A stretch of DNA of 64,000 nucleotides, from positions 178,539,497-178,603,496 of the forward strand of contig OZ018326.1 of assembly GCA_963969495.1 (NCBI GenBank). The letters run 5' to 3'. The notes below the pieces were generated by a model. It worked only from the letters and a program-made list of their open reading frames with translations. It was not told the DNA's origin and did not search any database. Origin of the DNA: Ceratothoa steindachneri (Eukaryota; Arthropoda; Malacostraca; Isopoda; Cymothoidae). Below, one piece after another: positions 12,056-24,889 of the stretch (the first letter of the stretch is position 1; every line of letters begins with the position of its first letter). A program made the translations under genes and the position numbers.

Positions 12056-12210
12056 GTAATAAAATCATAACTATTCGGCCAATTCTAGTGAGATTTGAAA
12101 CCCTTATGTTGTTTTACATTTGCTTTCGAATGATATAATTGCCAAAGTTCTCCCATGGATAGCCCGGGATTTATTTTCTAGGGCAATAACATCATAACTA
12201 TTCGGCCGAT
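12056..12210. repeat. 128-bp repeat, copies 1 and 2 (second truncated)
   Basis: The string catcataactattcggcc occurs near 12064 and 12190, about 128 bases apart, with similar sequence between. The same unit recurs at 14020-14275. The second copy here is cut off where the GGCTA satellite starts. It is unlike any TE terminus I know. Confidence 0.8.
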
Positions 12211-12220
12211 ACTCTGCTGA

Positions 12221-13280
12221 ACTAGACTAGGCTATAATATGCTATACTCTGCTAGGCTATACTATGCTAGGGTATTATAGTCTAGGCTATGCTAAGATAT
12301 AATGTATAAGAGTAAGATATACTATGCAAATTTAGGCTATAAAATGCTATGCTAGGATAGCATATAATATGTTAGGCTATACAATAGTAAACTATGCTTG
12401 ACTATGGTATAATAGGATAGTATAGGCTATACCTGTCTAGGATAGTTAATGCTAGGCTTGGTTATACTCGGATAGGCAAGGCTAAGATATACTAGGCTAG
12501 ACAGGGTTATACTAACCAATGCTAGGGTAAATTCAAGTATAATAGGCTAGGGAGGGCTATTCTCTGCTATGCTAGGCTACATTAGGCTATACTCCATAAT
12601 ACTATGTGAGGCTACGATAGGCTAGCTACACAAGGCTATAATAGGGTAAGCTATGCAAGGTTATTCTTGTCTAGGGTAATGTATGCGATACTAGTCTAGG
12701 ATATACTAGGCTAGGCTATAATATGATAGGCTTGGCTATATTATGTGGTTATGATAGATAGGCTATACCAAGCAAGCCTATAGTATGCTAGGCTAGGCTA
12801 TGGTATGCAAGGATATATTGGCTAGGCTATAGTAGCCTAATCCAGCTTGTCTATACTAGGCTAGGCTACTCTTGTCGAAGCTAGGTTAGGCTAGGCTAGG
12901 CTAGGCTAGGCTAGGCTAGGCTAGACTATAGTAAGTTAGGCTACGCTAGGCAAGGCTATACTAAACTAAGCTCTACTATAATATGTTAGGTTAGACTAGG
13001 TCTACTAAACTGGGCTAGGGTATACTAGGATACGATAGGCTAGCCTATACTAAGCTAAGGTAGGATGAAGTAAGCTATAGTATGCTAGATTATACTAGGC
13101 TAGTTAGATTATACTAGGCTAGCTAGATTATACTAATCTAGGCTATGTTAGGCCCGGCACAGCTAAGCTATTCTATTTTACACTAAACTAGGGTAGGTTA
13201 TACTATGCTATGCTTGGCTATGATATACTATGTTATACTAGGTAAGTTTAGGCTAGGCTATTCTAGGCTATACTATAGGC
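12221..13280. repeat. Degenerate (GGCTA)n-type satellite, about 1.06 kb
   Basis: The stretch is built of imperfect pentamer- and decamer-like units such as ctaggctata. The clearest array is near 12883-12924, where GGCTA repeats about eight times in a row. It contains no gene. It differs from the arthropod telomere unit TTAGG by composition and order, so I do not call it telomeric. Confidence 0.95.
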
Positions 13281-14019
13281 GACATTCACAAATTTGAACA
13301 CCTAAATTGAAAATAGCAGAGTTGTTGCCATCTCAATTCCAAACTCTGGTTGACGTTCTGAAATGTGGATGTGAGGAACTACCGAGCAGTCAATCTTGCA
13401 AACGATATTTACCGTAAAGTGCTTGAAATGTGGGAAAGAGGGAACAGTTCTTTTCTAGCCCCCGTTGTAAATTCAAGAGTCAGAATCTTAAATAGATCCA
13501 AAAGAACTGGGAACAGACCAAAAACATATCCCTTTGGAGAGGAGAGCTACAGACCTAAAACACTTTCATTACCAAACTAGACAACCTGTTGATATCCTCA
13601 GGCGCAAGTGTAGAATTGTTTTTTATCTTAAGTTTGCTGCCCTGGTTGCAAAAACAAAACTCAAATTAATTTAAATCCCCTATGTGATGAAGATTTCCGT
13701 GAAGGAACTTACTTTCATTAAAGATCAGAGAGAAATGATTACTTCTTTTGGACCACATCAGGTTTGCTTTCGAGATTAGCTTGAGTAAAATAGACAAGTT
13801 AATAAATAAACACGACAAGAAGGTGAAGGAAGAAAAGTTGCTTACTATAAGTAGGCCAATGTTTTAATGCAATCTAGTTAAATAATTTTCTCTCCTGAAC
13901 AAAATGAAGAACAAATAGCTGATGTACAAGATGGAAAGGATTAAATTTATGAAGTGACATAAAAAATACCAACCACATCTTCAAATTCCATTAAAGAGCA
14001 ACACGGAATTTATTTTTAC
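13281..14019. other. No certain feature
   Basis: A 71-codon frame at 13365-13580 has no recognisable domain. In an overlapping frame a KCLKCGKEG string near 13425 recalls half a CCHC knuckle, but the rest is missing. I see no gene that I can support. Confidence 0.4.
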
Positions 14020-14275
14020 AATAACATCATGACTATTTGGCTGATTCTAACAAAATCTGAAAATCTTATATTGTTTTACATTCTCTTTCAAATAATATAA
14101 TTGCCAAAGTCCTCCCAAGGTTATCCTGAAAATTATTTGGGGGCAGCAATAACATCATAACTATTCGGCCGATTCTAACGAAATTCAAAACCCTTAAGCT
14201 GTTTACACTCTCTTTAGAATGATAGAATTGCCAAGGTCCTTCTAAGGTTACTCCGGGAATTATTGAATGTGTGGA
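14020..14275. repeat. 128-bp repeat, two tandem copies
   Basis: Units start near 14020 and 14147 and match 12056-12210. Each contains a catnactattyggc motif followed by a conserved attgccaaRgtcctyc block. With the first pair they bracket the GGCTA satellite and 0.74 kb of unrelated DNA. Confidence 0.85.
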
Positions 14276-16689
14276 GGGTCATAAGGTGATAAATTAGAAA
14301 AAGTGTAGGCACGCGACCTTTTGTTCAGCAGACCTTGTTCAATAGCATTGCCATTTAAGTAATTTCAAATAACGTTAAAAGAAAGTTTCCAATTCTATTT
14401 TTCTTTCTAGATGTATTGGACAAATGCATGAAAACCTTCGCAAACATATTAAAAGTCATACCCAAAGAATAATAAAAATGACGTGGTGGAAAAAATTTGT
14501 CCGCGAATATATATTTGGTGAATTAGTATGAGAAATTTTAGTCATTGATCCTAGGTATATAATGGTAAGGTAGAATTACCAAGAGTTTTTTGTGTTTATC
14601 ATCGTAAAAAAATGATATCTACAGAAATCCAATTCATAAATCGGCTTCAAATTATTGCTAATACATTTGTTAGAACCTCCAGTTTGTTTATTGCAATAAA
14701 CAATAGCTTTCTCTACGTGTAACCCTCATAAATCCATTGTGACTGTTTTTTATGCATCATTTCATAGGAGTACAATAAAAAATTGCGAATCTCTGATGAT
14801 TTGGCCACTAAAGTTAGAAGTTTTTGCTGTTTATAATTCTCAGTGAACTTGTTCTAGTGGTTCATATGAATTTATGTTTTTATTTGTATGTTCGAGTCTA
14901 AACATACACATAAACTTTACTTTATATATGTATATAGAGTATGACTAAAGTTTTGTTGGGTTAGGAAAAATTATGAGGTTTATTACAACAGAATTTCAGT
15001 TGATTAATTTAATGAGATCTGCAGGGTAGGCAATGAATATAAGGAATGTATATAACGGTGGAAAGCTTACCACTCTGATAAATAATACTTTACTAGTTCA
15101 AAAGTAGGGAACCATGGGACTGTTGCTGTATAAAAATGTGCATGAATTATATGGCGATTAAGTTTCGAGCGAAGGGCAGTCACAACGATAGTTGTAAGAG
15201 TTTCAAGAAATTGACGTTAGAATGATGGATCTAATTGCACTATAGGCGTCCTGTTTCTTTTAACACATTCCTTACGACTCTCATTTCCTTGAGTCTCCAC
15301 CTCATTGCGATAATAGGAACTTAAGCATAACTTCAGTACCGTTGACATTATCGAAATAGCAAAAAGAGTATTTATATTTCTTTGTTTAGTCTTTAGAGCA
15401 GTGTGGAATAAAATAAAATGGTTTCTCACGGGGAAGTTATATGGCAATAGTTACATCTAAACACTACTCTACTACGATCTGACCCACCGGTGGGCAAGCT
15501 GAAATTCATGAATAAATCTATTTATAAATATATTTTATGGCGTTTCCACGTAGAAAGAAAATGGATTCATTTACATTTGATGGTGAATCAGCCTAATCAT
15601 GAAGCGACAATGCTGCTTCTAATTCAGATTTTTCTTAAGATTTGACGAAGGTTACACAGATGTTTCAGAATAACCCCCTATGGATGATAGTACATAACCT
15701 GATGATGAACCAAAAAGATGATAATATAGAAATATGAAGCGAGTATTGATAGTAATCAATAACATGTTTTACCTATAAACATACCCAATTTTTAGATAGA
15801 ACTAATTAAAACCAGTGAGTTTCAACGCTCGTTCCTCTAAATATATACATATAGCTATCCTATTTTCAGATAGACTTAATGGAAAATAGTAAGTTCCAAT
15901 GCTCGTTCCTTTTCTTTTACTAGGTATTATTGCAAAGAATATTTTAATGATGAACAGCTCACAGCAACCACTGAGAAAAATGGCAATTCAACTATTGAGG
16001 ATCACTGCAAAGAACTTAATTAATCTTCCTCTACCATCCATCCGATTTGCGATAATATGTCATATCGTCAAATGGACTCCGTAGGAACTGACGCATTAAT
16101 ACTGGCATTTCTCGTCATTCTTGACAAATTGTCTCCTTTTTAGAATCTTATTCTCCCCCATGATGGAAATTGTTTGATTTACCAAAATGTTAATTTCCAC
16201 CATGAAATCAAATAATAATTTAATTAAAGTAAGGTCTTCATCCAAATCAGCTTTCTTTAGTGATTGTTTAGAAATGACATGTTCATTGTTTAAAAGAAGC
16301 TTGCTGGTTTTCAATATTATTATTCACTTCCGAATGGTGAAAGAATCACCTTTTCCAAAATTGCTGAGGTCGATTGAGAAAATTTGCCATATTCGCCTTA
16401 TTCTCCCGGTTTGTCACTTTCATATTACAAATTAATCAGAAGTTCTGAAGTTCCGAATTTTAAAAGATTGGAAAATTTCGGTGTTTTTTAAACAATAAGA
16501 TAGATCATATTTACTAATTTGACAATAGTAACTTCTTTGTTTCCACCAGACTTTCAGAATTATATAAAACAGGAAAGATAAAGCTCTTGGCAAAAGTTAT
16601 TAAATCCACTGAACAATATATACTTGATTGAAGTAGTAATATTATTCCATTTTTTAACCTTTAAATCTTGTAACAAAAACATTACTTTG
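14276..16689. other. No recognised feature
   Basis: About 2.4 kb of AT-rich sequence. Short frames (for example 15899-16084 forward and 16096-16314 reverse) have no motif I can name. Nothing further seen. Confidence 0.5.
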
Positions 16690-17560
16690 GGGATCTTCTC
16701 TTGCACGCGGGCCACAACAAAAGCTGACGTCTCCAAGTGGCCCGAGGTTAGCCGAATGACCGTCTAAAGAGTCGCGGATAGGCTAAAGAACGGTGAATGC
16801 GTCAAAGATGGACCATAACATTCAGACCTAAAGTTATTAACCGTTTGGATATGAAAAAGACCTTTCCAAGTGCCTGGAAACTAAAAATGACGAAAATCTT
16901 GTTGGCTTGTGTATCCCTTGCCGTCAAGAAGGAGGGTGGCAAGAGCTCAGGTTTTGTGGAATGGCCTCTGATCACCAACCTTATGCGAGAGAAACGTTAG
17001 GTGCGCTCTCCTTGCTTTCTCAGCGACTTGAAGGCTCATCGCAATCGAATTCTGATTTTTTCTAATGGAAAAGGTTTCAAGGTCGATCTCCTCATCAACA
17101 TGCAGAAAGATCGAGTGGTCAGCTTTAACCAGGACGTCTCCGAGAACCGCTAAGTGCCTCTAGCAGTCGGCCTCCGTGATTATGCTCTTCATCGTGGCTT
17201 CATATGGTGAGAAGATGCCACCAGTAGGATTCCCGGCATTTTACATTCTCACTGAAGCAGGATTATGGGACATCTTGGCAAGAATTTAGTGCCCTTGGTG
17301 AGAAAGATCGCGAAAAAAGCGGCCGAAGACTTTCAGCATGACAGTGCCCCGGCCCAAACATCCCAAGCAGGGGTAGTGTTTGGTGTTAATCCTAAATTTC
17401 TGGTCGAAGGAATTTTTCCCGCCGCATCTCTCCACCTTCATCCTATCGACTAAAACGTGTAGGCACATGTCGAGCACAAGAACTCAGTGTGCAGAGTGTG
17501 GTACTTCAGTGTGCTTGGTTATAACTTGAACCCTGCGCGGATTTTTTTGTCAATTAGGAG
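16690..17560 (+). pseudogene. Mariner-like transposase (type 1), degenerate
   Basis: Motifs run in family order: MTV and S-R-x-A-x-R-L-K type helix-turn-helix remains near 16755, LDMKKTFPSAWKLKMTKI near 16845, AVKKEGGKS near 16923, RILIFSNGKGFKVD near 17050 (normally F-S-D-E-K-x-F, so the first catalytic Asp reads Asn), DRVVSFNQDVSENR near 17110, GEKMPP near 17210, and DFQHDSAPAQTS near 17333, where the second catalytic Asp (F-Q-x-D-x-A-P-A-H) is kept. The third block is scrambled (HLHPID). Stops and frameshifts make it dead. A related scrap lies at 57160-57560. The type recalls mariners of copepods, from memory. Confidence 0.8.
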
Positions 17561-17609
17561 AGAATATTTTCTCGAAGAATAATTATCTACCAGCAGTTTT
17601 CTGCTTCTT

Positions 17610-18555
17610 TTGTTTGTCTGGCATAGGTTCTCTCTTCTTCATATTATAGTGGACTCAATTGTACTTCTTCTGATAGGAAAAATTTCTATGGCTAAATTGA
17701 ATCCTGAGAAAAATTGTAAAAGTCAAGCTGTGCTGCTTGGGATTGACGCACGCAGCTTCGATGAAAAAATCTCCGAGTGCCTTGGTGTCATTCTTTTGAC
17801 AGCGCAGAAAATAAATATAGACAATGAGTGTCAGTCTCTTATCAGGCACCAAGTACATGAGAATATCTGATACTACTCATACAAGATGAGAAATAGCCAG
17901 CTTCTCAGGCAGAAGATGAAGGACAAGCGGAAAGAACATGAACCAAAGCTTGTTAACAAACTGAATCATCCACTCAAGCCTCGTATGCTTTGGATCTGCT
18001 TAGACAAGAATAATTTCTGCCGCAACTAAGTTTGTGAACTTGTAAAGTAACCCCTGGCTTACCCTTTCCATCAAAGATGTACAAAGTCATGAATATGAAA
18101 TTTCCGGTCCACATATTGCCTTTTCGAGGTCAGTAACGAGGCCAACCTGATGTTCTTGTTTATCTTCCCGGATAAATGGATCAAGTGCCTCGAGCAGTTA
18201 GAGTTACCGCAAACCCAGGAGGTGGCCGATTGGTGGTCTTACGTGTGCTAGTTGAACTTTAAACTATGCCCACAAGCAGGAGAACCAGTCTTTGCTGTTA
18301 GATAATCTCATTGACCAAATCACTCCAAACAACTGAACTCCTAACTCCACAGACTTCATTTCTCAGACAATTATGTGTATGGTTTGGTTGGGAGAGAGAG
18401 AGACCAAAAAGTTTAAGTTTACCATCAAGGTGGAGCCTTTTTCTAGGAATGCGACAGTTTTTAACCAGTTAAAAATGGCGAAATTCGAGAAAGCCTGCAT
18501 TAGGTTCCAAAGTCTACTAGAGGCCATGGTTTTAGCAGACAGCAATTTCATTTAA
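17610..18555 (+). pseudogene. Mariner-like transposase (type 2), degenerate
   Basis: A different mariner subfamily directly follows type 1. MAKLNPEKNCKSQ begins a frame with LLGIDARSFDEKISECLGV (helix-turn-helix) and RHQVHENI. The next frame has LLRQKMKDKRKEH, KLNHPLKPRMLW and LDKNNFC (family: F-S-D-E-K-N-F, so the first acidic block reads L-D-K-N). After decay near 18100-18340 the C-terminus reads WLGERETKKFKF and FEKACIRFQSLLEAM, matching V-E-R-E-T-N and A-C-x-R-F-R-x-R-L-E-A-V of the family, then stops at 18555. No terminal repeats found. Confidence 0.75.
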
Positions 18556-18576
18556 TTCATCAAATAGTACAATCTA

Positions 18577-19399
18577 CGAGGGGCGGTCAATAAGTTTTGG
18601 AATTCGGATATAAGGAACCGAGATATGAGGAAAAGTCTTTTAGTATTTTTCAATATAAGTACCCTCGACTTCAATGCACTTGCGAAACTTGTCCCTGAGG
18701 CTTCGAATTCCCGACAACCAGAAATCTCCCGACTGCTGTCCAATCCACTCCTGGACGGCTAGCTGGACATATTCATCGTCCCAAAACCGGCGTCTACGCA
18801 GTGCAGCCTTGAACTGGCGGAATAAAAAGTAGTCGCTAGCGGCCAGATCTGGACTGTAAGGGGGATGGTTGAGCTCCTCGAATCCGCACTGGCGGAAGTC
18901 GATCATGGGGCGTGTGTTTTCTAGGGACCCAACGGACAGAGACCTTGGTCATGGGCAAATTGTCGTGGGTGATGTTGATAACAATTCCAGGTGATATGCC
19001 AAGTTCTCTCTCGATTTCTTCGACTTTACCCATCGAATTTCGAGGATCATCCTCTCCACACAGGCCACATTTTCCTCGTTGGTCACGTCTGACGGGCGTC
19101 CTGGACGGGGGTCATCTTCAAGGGACTCACGACCATGGCAGAATTCCTTATTCCAGCGAGCAATGGTTGCATAGGAAGGGGCGGTGCCAGGGTACACTGC
19201 AACCATGTGTTCATGGATCTCTTTTTTATTCTTGCCTTCCTTTGTCAAACATTTGATCATTGCGCGGTGCTCAACCTTCTCCATTGTTGAAAAATTTGTG
19301 ACTGACGATCTGCGATCAGCTACTGCTTCTTAAATAGACGAGGCAGGAGCGTGCAGCTGCAGGTCCTGACTTGTCATAACTTGTCCTAACACCCCTTCA
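18577..19399 (-). mobile_element. SETMAR-type mariner with core deletion
   Basis: The element is flanked by TA (18575-18576 and 19400-19401), with recognisably similar ends (cgaggggcggtcaataagtt at the left, and at the right a reverse complement of the same pattern with several changes). The reverse-strand transposase starts at 19284 (MEKVEHRAMIKCL). It continues with a helix-turn-helix (EIHEHMVAVYPG, YATIARWNKEFCHGRESLED), the linker R-P-G-R-P-S and KVSVRWVPRKHTP. It then jumps to the C-terminal block NHPPYSPDLAASDYFLF with the third catalytic Asp, and GTYIEKY. The part holding the first two catalytic Asp residues is missing, so it is non-autonomous. Confidence 0.88.
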
Positions 19400-19869
19400 T
19401 ATGACACTTGTCTGTATTACTGGACAAAGCTTTAGATATAAAGATAAATACCCTACCAAGTAGCAACATGATCAGAATTATTAATGGTCTTGCGCCAAGT
19501 AAATATCAGACATAAAAGAACATCAATTTCTGAATTATTATTTTAATAACCTAGATTGTCGATGCAATTATTTAAGCTAGATCAAAAACAAGAAAGTAAT
19601 AATATATAAAAATAATTAATTAAAAACCGAGAAAGAAAAATCAATATAACTCATGAATGCTTATGTACCAGAATTAATAAGAAAGTAATGACCATTGGGC
19701 TCGTGCTAGAGAGACTATGAAGGATAGGAGGGAGGGGAGCGCGGGGCATCGAGTGTTGCCTGTTGTGATGTGTTTAAAATGGCGCCACTTGCGTGGGCTA
19801 AATTTTCTCGTTAGGCTGTGCGATTGGGTCATTGTTAGTTTTGCCCTCTAACAGGAAACATAAATTTCT

Positions 19870-20820
19870 CGAAAGAATGTCGCAGGTTCTATACGTTCAC
19901 CAGATGGAAACTCAGGAGGGAAAAAGCAAAGGAGATTAGAAGGGAATTTTGGAAAGATTTTCCCGAGCGTGATTCATCACTGGAAGCTGTTTCCAGCTGG
20001 ATTCGAGCTTTTGCAACCGGAAAATTTCAGCTGTAAGATGATCATTGGTTTGGACGCCCCCGGACATCCGTGACCGAGCAACAAAGGGTCCGTGTCCGGG
20101 CTCTTATTGGCGAAAATCCAACTGTTACGCTTCGATTCTTATCTTTGGATAGAACGAGTGCCGTTTTGTTGTCTCTGGCTCGCTGAATTCAAACCAAATG
20201 GTCTGAAATGGTTCTCAGATATTGCTACTGGAGATAAGTGTTGGTCCGAAACGATTTTCATATGTTGCTACCGGAGATGATTGTTGAATTTCTTTCTTCA
20301 CCACCAGAGACAAACAGTCCAACATAGTGTAGTTGGGTGATGAAGAGCCTTGACCTCAGATTTTGAAGGAAGCATTTCGCATAAGGAAGCGCCTTTTCAC
20401 CATCTTCTTCAATTCACACTGACCAATGTGTATCGATGTAGTACCTCAACAGTCTACTATCACAACCAAATATTACACTCAAAAAGTCCTTCCTCATATC
20501 TTGGAACATCAGACCAATTCCGCACCAACCCGCCGCCGATCGCGACCTTTGCTGCACCACGACACTGCTGCAATTCATAGAGCAACAGGCGATCCCACTT
20601 CTTGCCCACCCACCCTATTTCCCTGAGTTTGCCCCATACGATTTTCGGTTGTTTCAAAAGAACAAGGTTGTGATTGCAGGGAAGCAATTTCATCGTATCC
20701 AAGACCTGGCACGAACAGTCAATTCAGTGATACTAGGTATACCATTTTCTGATTACCGTGACTGCTTCATGAAGTGGCGAAGGAGAATGGAACGCTAAAT
20801 AGAGAGAGGCGGTGAATACT
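19870..20820 (+). pseudogene. SETMAR/Mos1-type mariner transposase, degenerate
   Basis: It lies 470 bases after the previous mariner but on the other strand, and is a different copy or subfamily. It shows EIRREFWKDFPERDSSLEAVSSW, here quoted only as the helix-turn-helix region (19935-20005), then FGRPRTSVTEQQRVRVRAL, WFSDIATGDKCW near 20210 (first catalytic Asp in G-D-E-x-W), LLHHDTAAIHRA near 20550 (second Asp) and HPPYFPEFAPYDFRLF near 20610 (third Asp). C-terminal FMKWRRRMER ends the domain. All three acidic positions can be read, but in different frames. No terminal repeats recognised. Confidence 0.8.
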
Positions 20821-21879
20821 TTTTAGTAATGTGGACTATTGTTCGGATTTACTTTCTGATCACCGTCGTACATTCTAAATACTTAAATTCCATTTTTGTG
20901 ACAATTCTCTCTCTCTTGGTCTCTTTCTCTCTCTTTCTTCCTTTCTCTCTCATTGCATCGTAAATGTAGCCGAATATCTCCTCCTTTTAAGATATTCACA
21001 GGTAATTAAAAAGTGAAATAAAATAGGAAAGAAATTAAGAAATAAATCTAAAAGCGCCGCAAAAGTAACAATATTATCCTCAAAAATCGTTTTCCGAAAT
21101 TGGAATAGCCTAATCATTTAAACCATCAAGCAACCATTATTAATTAACCTTGAAAATTATCGTAAAGTTGCGAATACTATTTTATCATGCTCTAGTTAGC
21201 TTCAACTTGAGACAAAATCTAACTTTTTTATTACTATTAGAAAAAGAAAGATGTAGATATTAAAACAAATCCTTCTTTTTATTTGACAGATTTAAAAATA
21301 GTTAATTCTAAATTAAGAGAGCAGCATACAGGGTTAATTAAATGATATGGAGGTCTAGAAATAAATCTGACAACTCTAACGTACTCCGAATGAAGAGCCG
21401 AAAGTCCGATAAAAGAGATAAGTATAGGTTAGCTGAAAAAGGTTAAATTTTCCTGAAACTAAAAGAAAGATGCTCCCAAAAAACAGTAAGATATGCGTCC
21501 GCTGGACTGAAGGCGAATCCTCAGGTTTCCAGTGGCCGAGTAATCTACCCAAAAGGGGTTCCATATCATTAATTTCCTTCTTATTTCTACGCTAAAACTT
21601 CCACTCATTTCAACGACTATCAACAACATAACACGGTAATCGCGGCGCTCAGAACCACTAGGAAGTAAGGTGTAGTGAACCCAGGACAGAAGCCCCCAAA
21701 AGAAGCGAGAAAATAGGGGGACGAAGAGAAACTCTTTGGAGGCGCGTAACAGATAAGGCATATATAATTAGGTAATCGTCAAGTACTAAATTAGGTATAC
21801 GAATGGGGAACTATAGTCAGTTAGTCAATAGGGAACGCTTTTACTCTCTATTTCGTTACAGTTTCTATACTCAAGAAGA
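20821..21879. other. No certain feature
   Basis: A TC-rich patch lies at 20908-20950. The remainder is AT-rich. Short reverse-strand frames at 21376-21761 lack recognisable motifs. Confidence 0.45.
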
Positions 21880-22489
21880 AAGAAAGTAACATAAGCTCCT
21901 GAAAAGGAAAAAACGAGCGCCTATGGTGCTCGAAAAACAGGATGAAAAAGGTAAACAACACAACACTAGGGAAACAAGGCGGCCTAGAAAGCTTACGATT
22001 GCGTCTATGCACAATTGATCAAGAATATAAGACAGACAAAGTAAAAAAATGTGAAGGGCTCTAGGGACGACTAAATGTAGCCCTTGTCAAGATCTTCGAT
22101 ATACAAAGTTGTTACATTGTAATATACAACGCAGAGAAAGATATATAGAAGTTAATGTCCCAATTAGGTATGGAAACACTCGAAAAATTCGACTGATGCT
22201 CCAAATCCCTCCCCAGCTAACAGCAAACAGAAGTGTTATCTGACGTAAGTAGACATCTAGGATCGTTCACAGGAAAATATTTAGATGAAGAGAGAAATTG
22301 AGAAAAATCTCGAAGGTATCAAAATAAACGAAATAATTAAATTTGGCCACCACACTATGTGTACACAATTGTGTGTGCGACTACAGAGATGGGTTCAAAA
22401 ATACACCAACTAAGACTATTCATGTTCAACATGAGGATTTCCTAAGAAATTAAGAACAAGTGAAACATTTATATACATTTAGATATTAG

Positions 22490-23285
22490 AAAATGGAAGA
22501 TGACCAAACCCGAATGTGCACAGAGATGGATATAGTATTTTCAGAGTACGTAAAAAATAAACGAAAATGGAGAGACTGTCAGGAAAAAAAATGCATAAAT
22601 TACCATTCACCACACAGTACTATGGAAATGACATGCCCTAAAAGAAGGAAATAATAGAATGAATCAAAGGGAAGTAAAAAAGAAAGAAGAAAACAAGAGA
22701 AACGGAACGTATGCGGCTGTTGGAAAAGAAAAGGTGAAACAAATCAGGGAAGCCCCAGAACACCTGATACTACATCAATGAACAACAACTAAACTTCCAA
22801 TGTGACACCTGAATTCTCATGTCATGAATATAGGGAAGCCAGGAACCTTCTGAACCACATTAAATACAATGCTATAGAAGAACAGGACTAAAAAGACGTC
22901 GTTCTCTGAGAATTCCTCTTCATCCCAAATACTGAAGATAAACGTTGCACTAAAAACATCAACAATAACAATGAATGCACAAGAAATCAATACCAAATGA
23001 GATACATCTAACACTAAAAGAACAACAAAGAAAACAAAAACAATGAAATTCGCATGGAAGCAACAGATATCAAGTTAGGAGTATACATTGATAAGTCTTT
23101 TCATCTACCAAGAGTAAATGGGGAAGAAGACATTATCAAAGAACCTTAAGAAGCTAAATTCAAATTGGCATTTGAAGCAACACAGAAATAAAAAATGGCA
23201 AACTTATTGATCAATACCAAAACTTAGCAAGTTATCGACTCGAAAGAACTCCAAAGAAGTCAACTTAATAAAAAAATGGAAGCAA
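22490..23285 (+). pseudogene. LINE ORF1 (zinc-knuckle protein) remnant
   Basis: The clearest motif is KKCINYHSPHSTMEMTCPKR near 22580, matching the C-x2-C-x4-H-x-M-x-x-x-C-P-K-R type knuckle of Jockey-like ORF1 proteins. The second Cys reads Tyr. It is followed by a Lys/Glu-rich segment (REVKKKEENKRNGTYA). ORF1 proteins of this type bind LINE RNA in ribonucleoprotein particles. Frameshifts follow within 150 bases, and the rest cannot be read with confidence. Confidence 0.6.
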
Positions 23286-23286
23286 A

Positions 23287-24000
23287 ATGAGGAGAAAGGT
23301 TAGCATACTGCAAATAAACATGCAAGGCCGGATCGGTAAAATATCAACCCTAAAATATTTTCAGGGAGACCAATCCAGATATTATATTAATAGCTTAACA
23401 GGGAGTGAATCCAGATAGAATATCGATCAAAGTGTTCAATTAAACTTTCATTAACGTGAACTCTTCAGGCAAGCAACATGACGAGATGGTCATAGCAAAC
23501 ATAAGGCCTCAAATTCAAGGAAGTTAACCACTTGGATGAGCTATTCTTGGCAGTTAAAATTGAAACAGAATTGATGCCAATAATAGTTTCAACAGGCGAC
23601 CAATCCTCTAGAATTAACTATATTTCCCTGCAAAACCCCTAAAACAATCTTGGGCACATGTCTCCCTACAATATTTTGGGGGGGACCTTAATGTCAGGTG
23701 CAGAGCAAACAGTTACCGCACAAGGAACAACAGAGGAGCCAATTTAGAAGTAATTTTGTAAAGGAACATTTTTCCAGAGAATATAACAAGACTTGTACCC
23801 ATATTTTGAAGGCAATGCAGCTACAAATACAAATGTTAGGCTAAGTAGCTTCAATATGCCATTTAACATCTATATAAACCTATTACTCTTAAGAGTAGTG
23901 GATGTGTTTGAACATTAATGCGTATGAATTATTATCTAATAAGGGTACAAGAACCTAAGAGGAAAGACTAGAGGAGAACAAACTGGGAAGACTACAAAGG
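23287..24000 (+). pseudogene. LINE endonuclease (exo-endo-phosphatase fold) remnant
   Basis: A frame starting MRRKVSILQINMQGRIG matches the start of LINE endonucleases (L-x-I-L-Q-I-N-x-x-G). Downstream, ILGGDLNVRCRANSY near 23675 gives the G-D-x-N catalytic motif, followed by RGANLEVI. The enzyme nicks target DNA to prime reverse transcription. The E-P and S-D-H motifs are not legible. Multiple frameshifts are present. Confidence 0.65.
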
Positions 24001-24889
24001 AAGACTGGATAACTTCATTCCAAAAGATCTCACAGACGCTAAACTAGAGAAAATTGACAAGGAATACTCAAGATTAACAATATCAATCAACGAAACAAGC
24101 AAAAAACATCTTTAGGATCAGATTCGTAATCTTTTCCCAACCTCAGTGGTCGGAAGAAATAAAGAAAAAATCGATATCTAAGTGGAATATGCAATCATTT
24201 GAACTCCTTAGACCAAGAATAGAGAGATAGGATATGCTCTAAAAACGAAAAGAAGAGCTAAGGCATCTTATAGAGGAACGACAAGGCAATACCTCGGCTA
24301 ACCTAATAAAAAATATAAAGGTAGAAAGAGGACTAAAACAAAACTGGAGATTAATGGACAGTCTTAAAAGAATACCTCCGAAACAGAAGATAAAAATTAT
24401 AAACCGTAGGGTGAAGGATCCAAAAAGACAGGATAAAAGAACTATTTCTCAATCACTTGAAGTCTGTATTCTCCATAACACCAAAGGAGGAGGAATAATT
24501 CAAGCCTGAGATAGATGAAGTGGTCAACAATAACTGGCGTGAAAACTTCACTAAGTTTACCCTATAACCAAAAGTCACAAGAAGTCAAAATCAAAGGTAG
24601 TAACTCAATGGACATTGCTGATCATACCGAGTAGGTACCAGTTTGGGTAAGGCCTATCATTTAGCATGAGAAAAAGCATAGCACAGATGAAGGTTCTACA
24701 CATCCGCTTTTGTGGGCATAGAAAGCGGATAGGGAAGAATCTCTGGCTACAGAGGTCCTATATAACAACAGAGTAAAACAAAGCCGTAATACAAACATTC
24801 AAGCCAAAACGCCAGATACCTCAGGAAAAACTAAAATTAATCTTACTAAGGCAATGAACATAATCGTTAAAACATTAAAAAGATATTTA

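Noticed and set aside
12221..13280. Interstitial telomeric repeat
   Set aside because: The pentamer is GGCTA/TAGGC, not the arthropod TTAGG, and the array is highly degenerate with mixed unit lengths.
13365..13580. Zinc-knuckle gag or ORF1 gene
   Set aside because: Only C-x2-C in an overlapping frame is seen. The His and last Cys are missing and there is no neighbouring pol.
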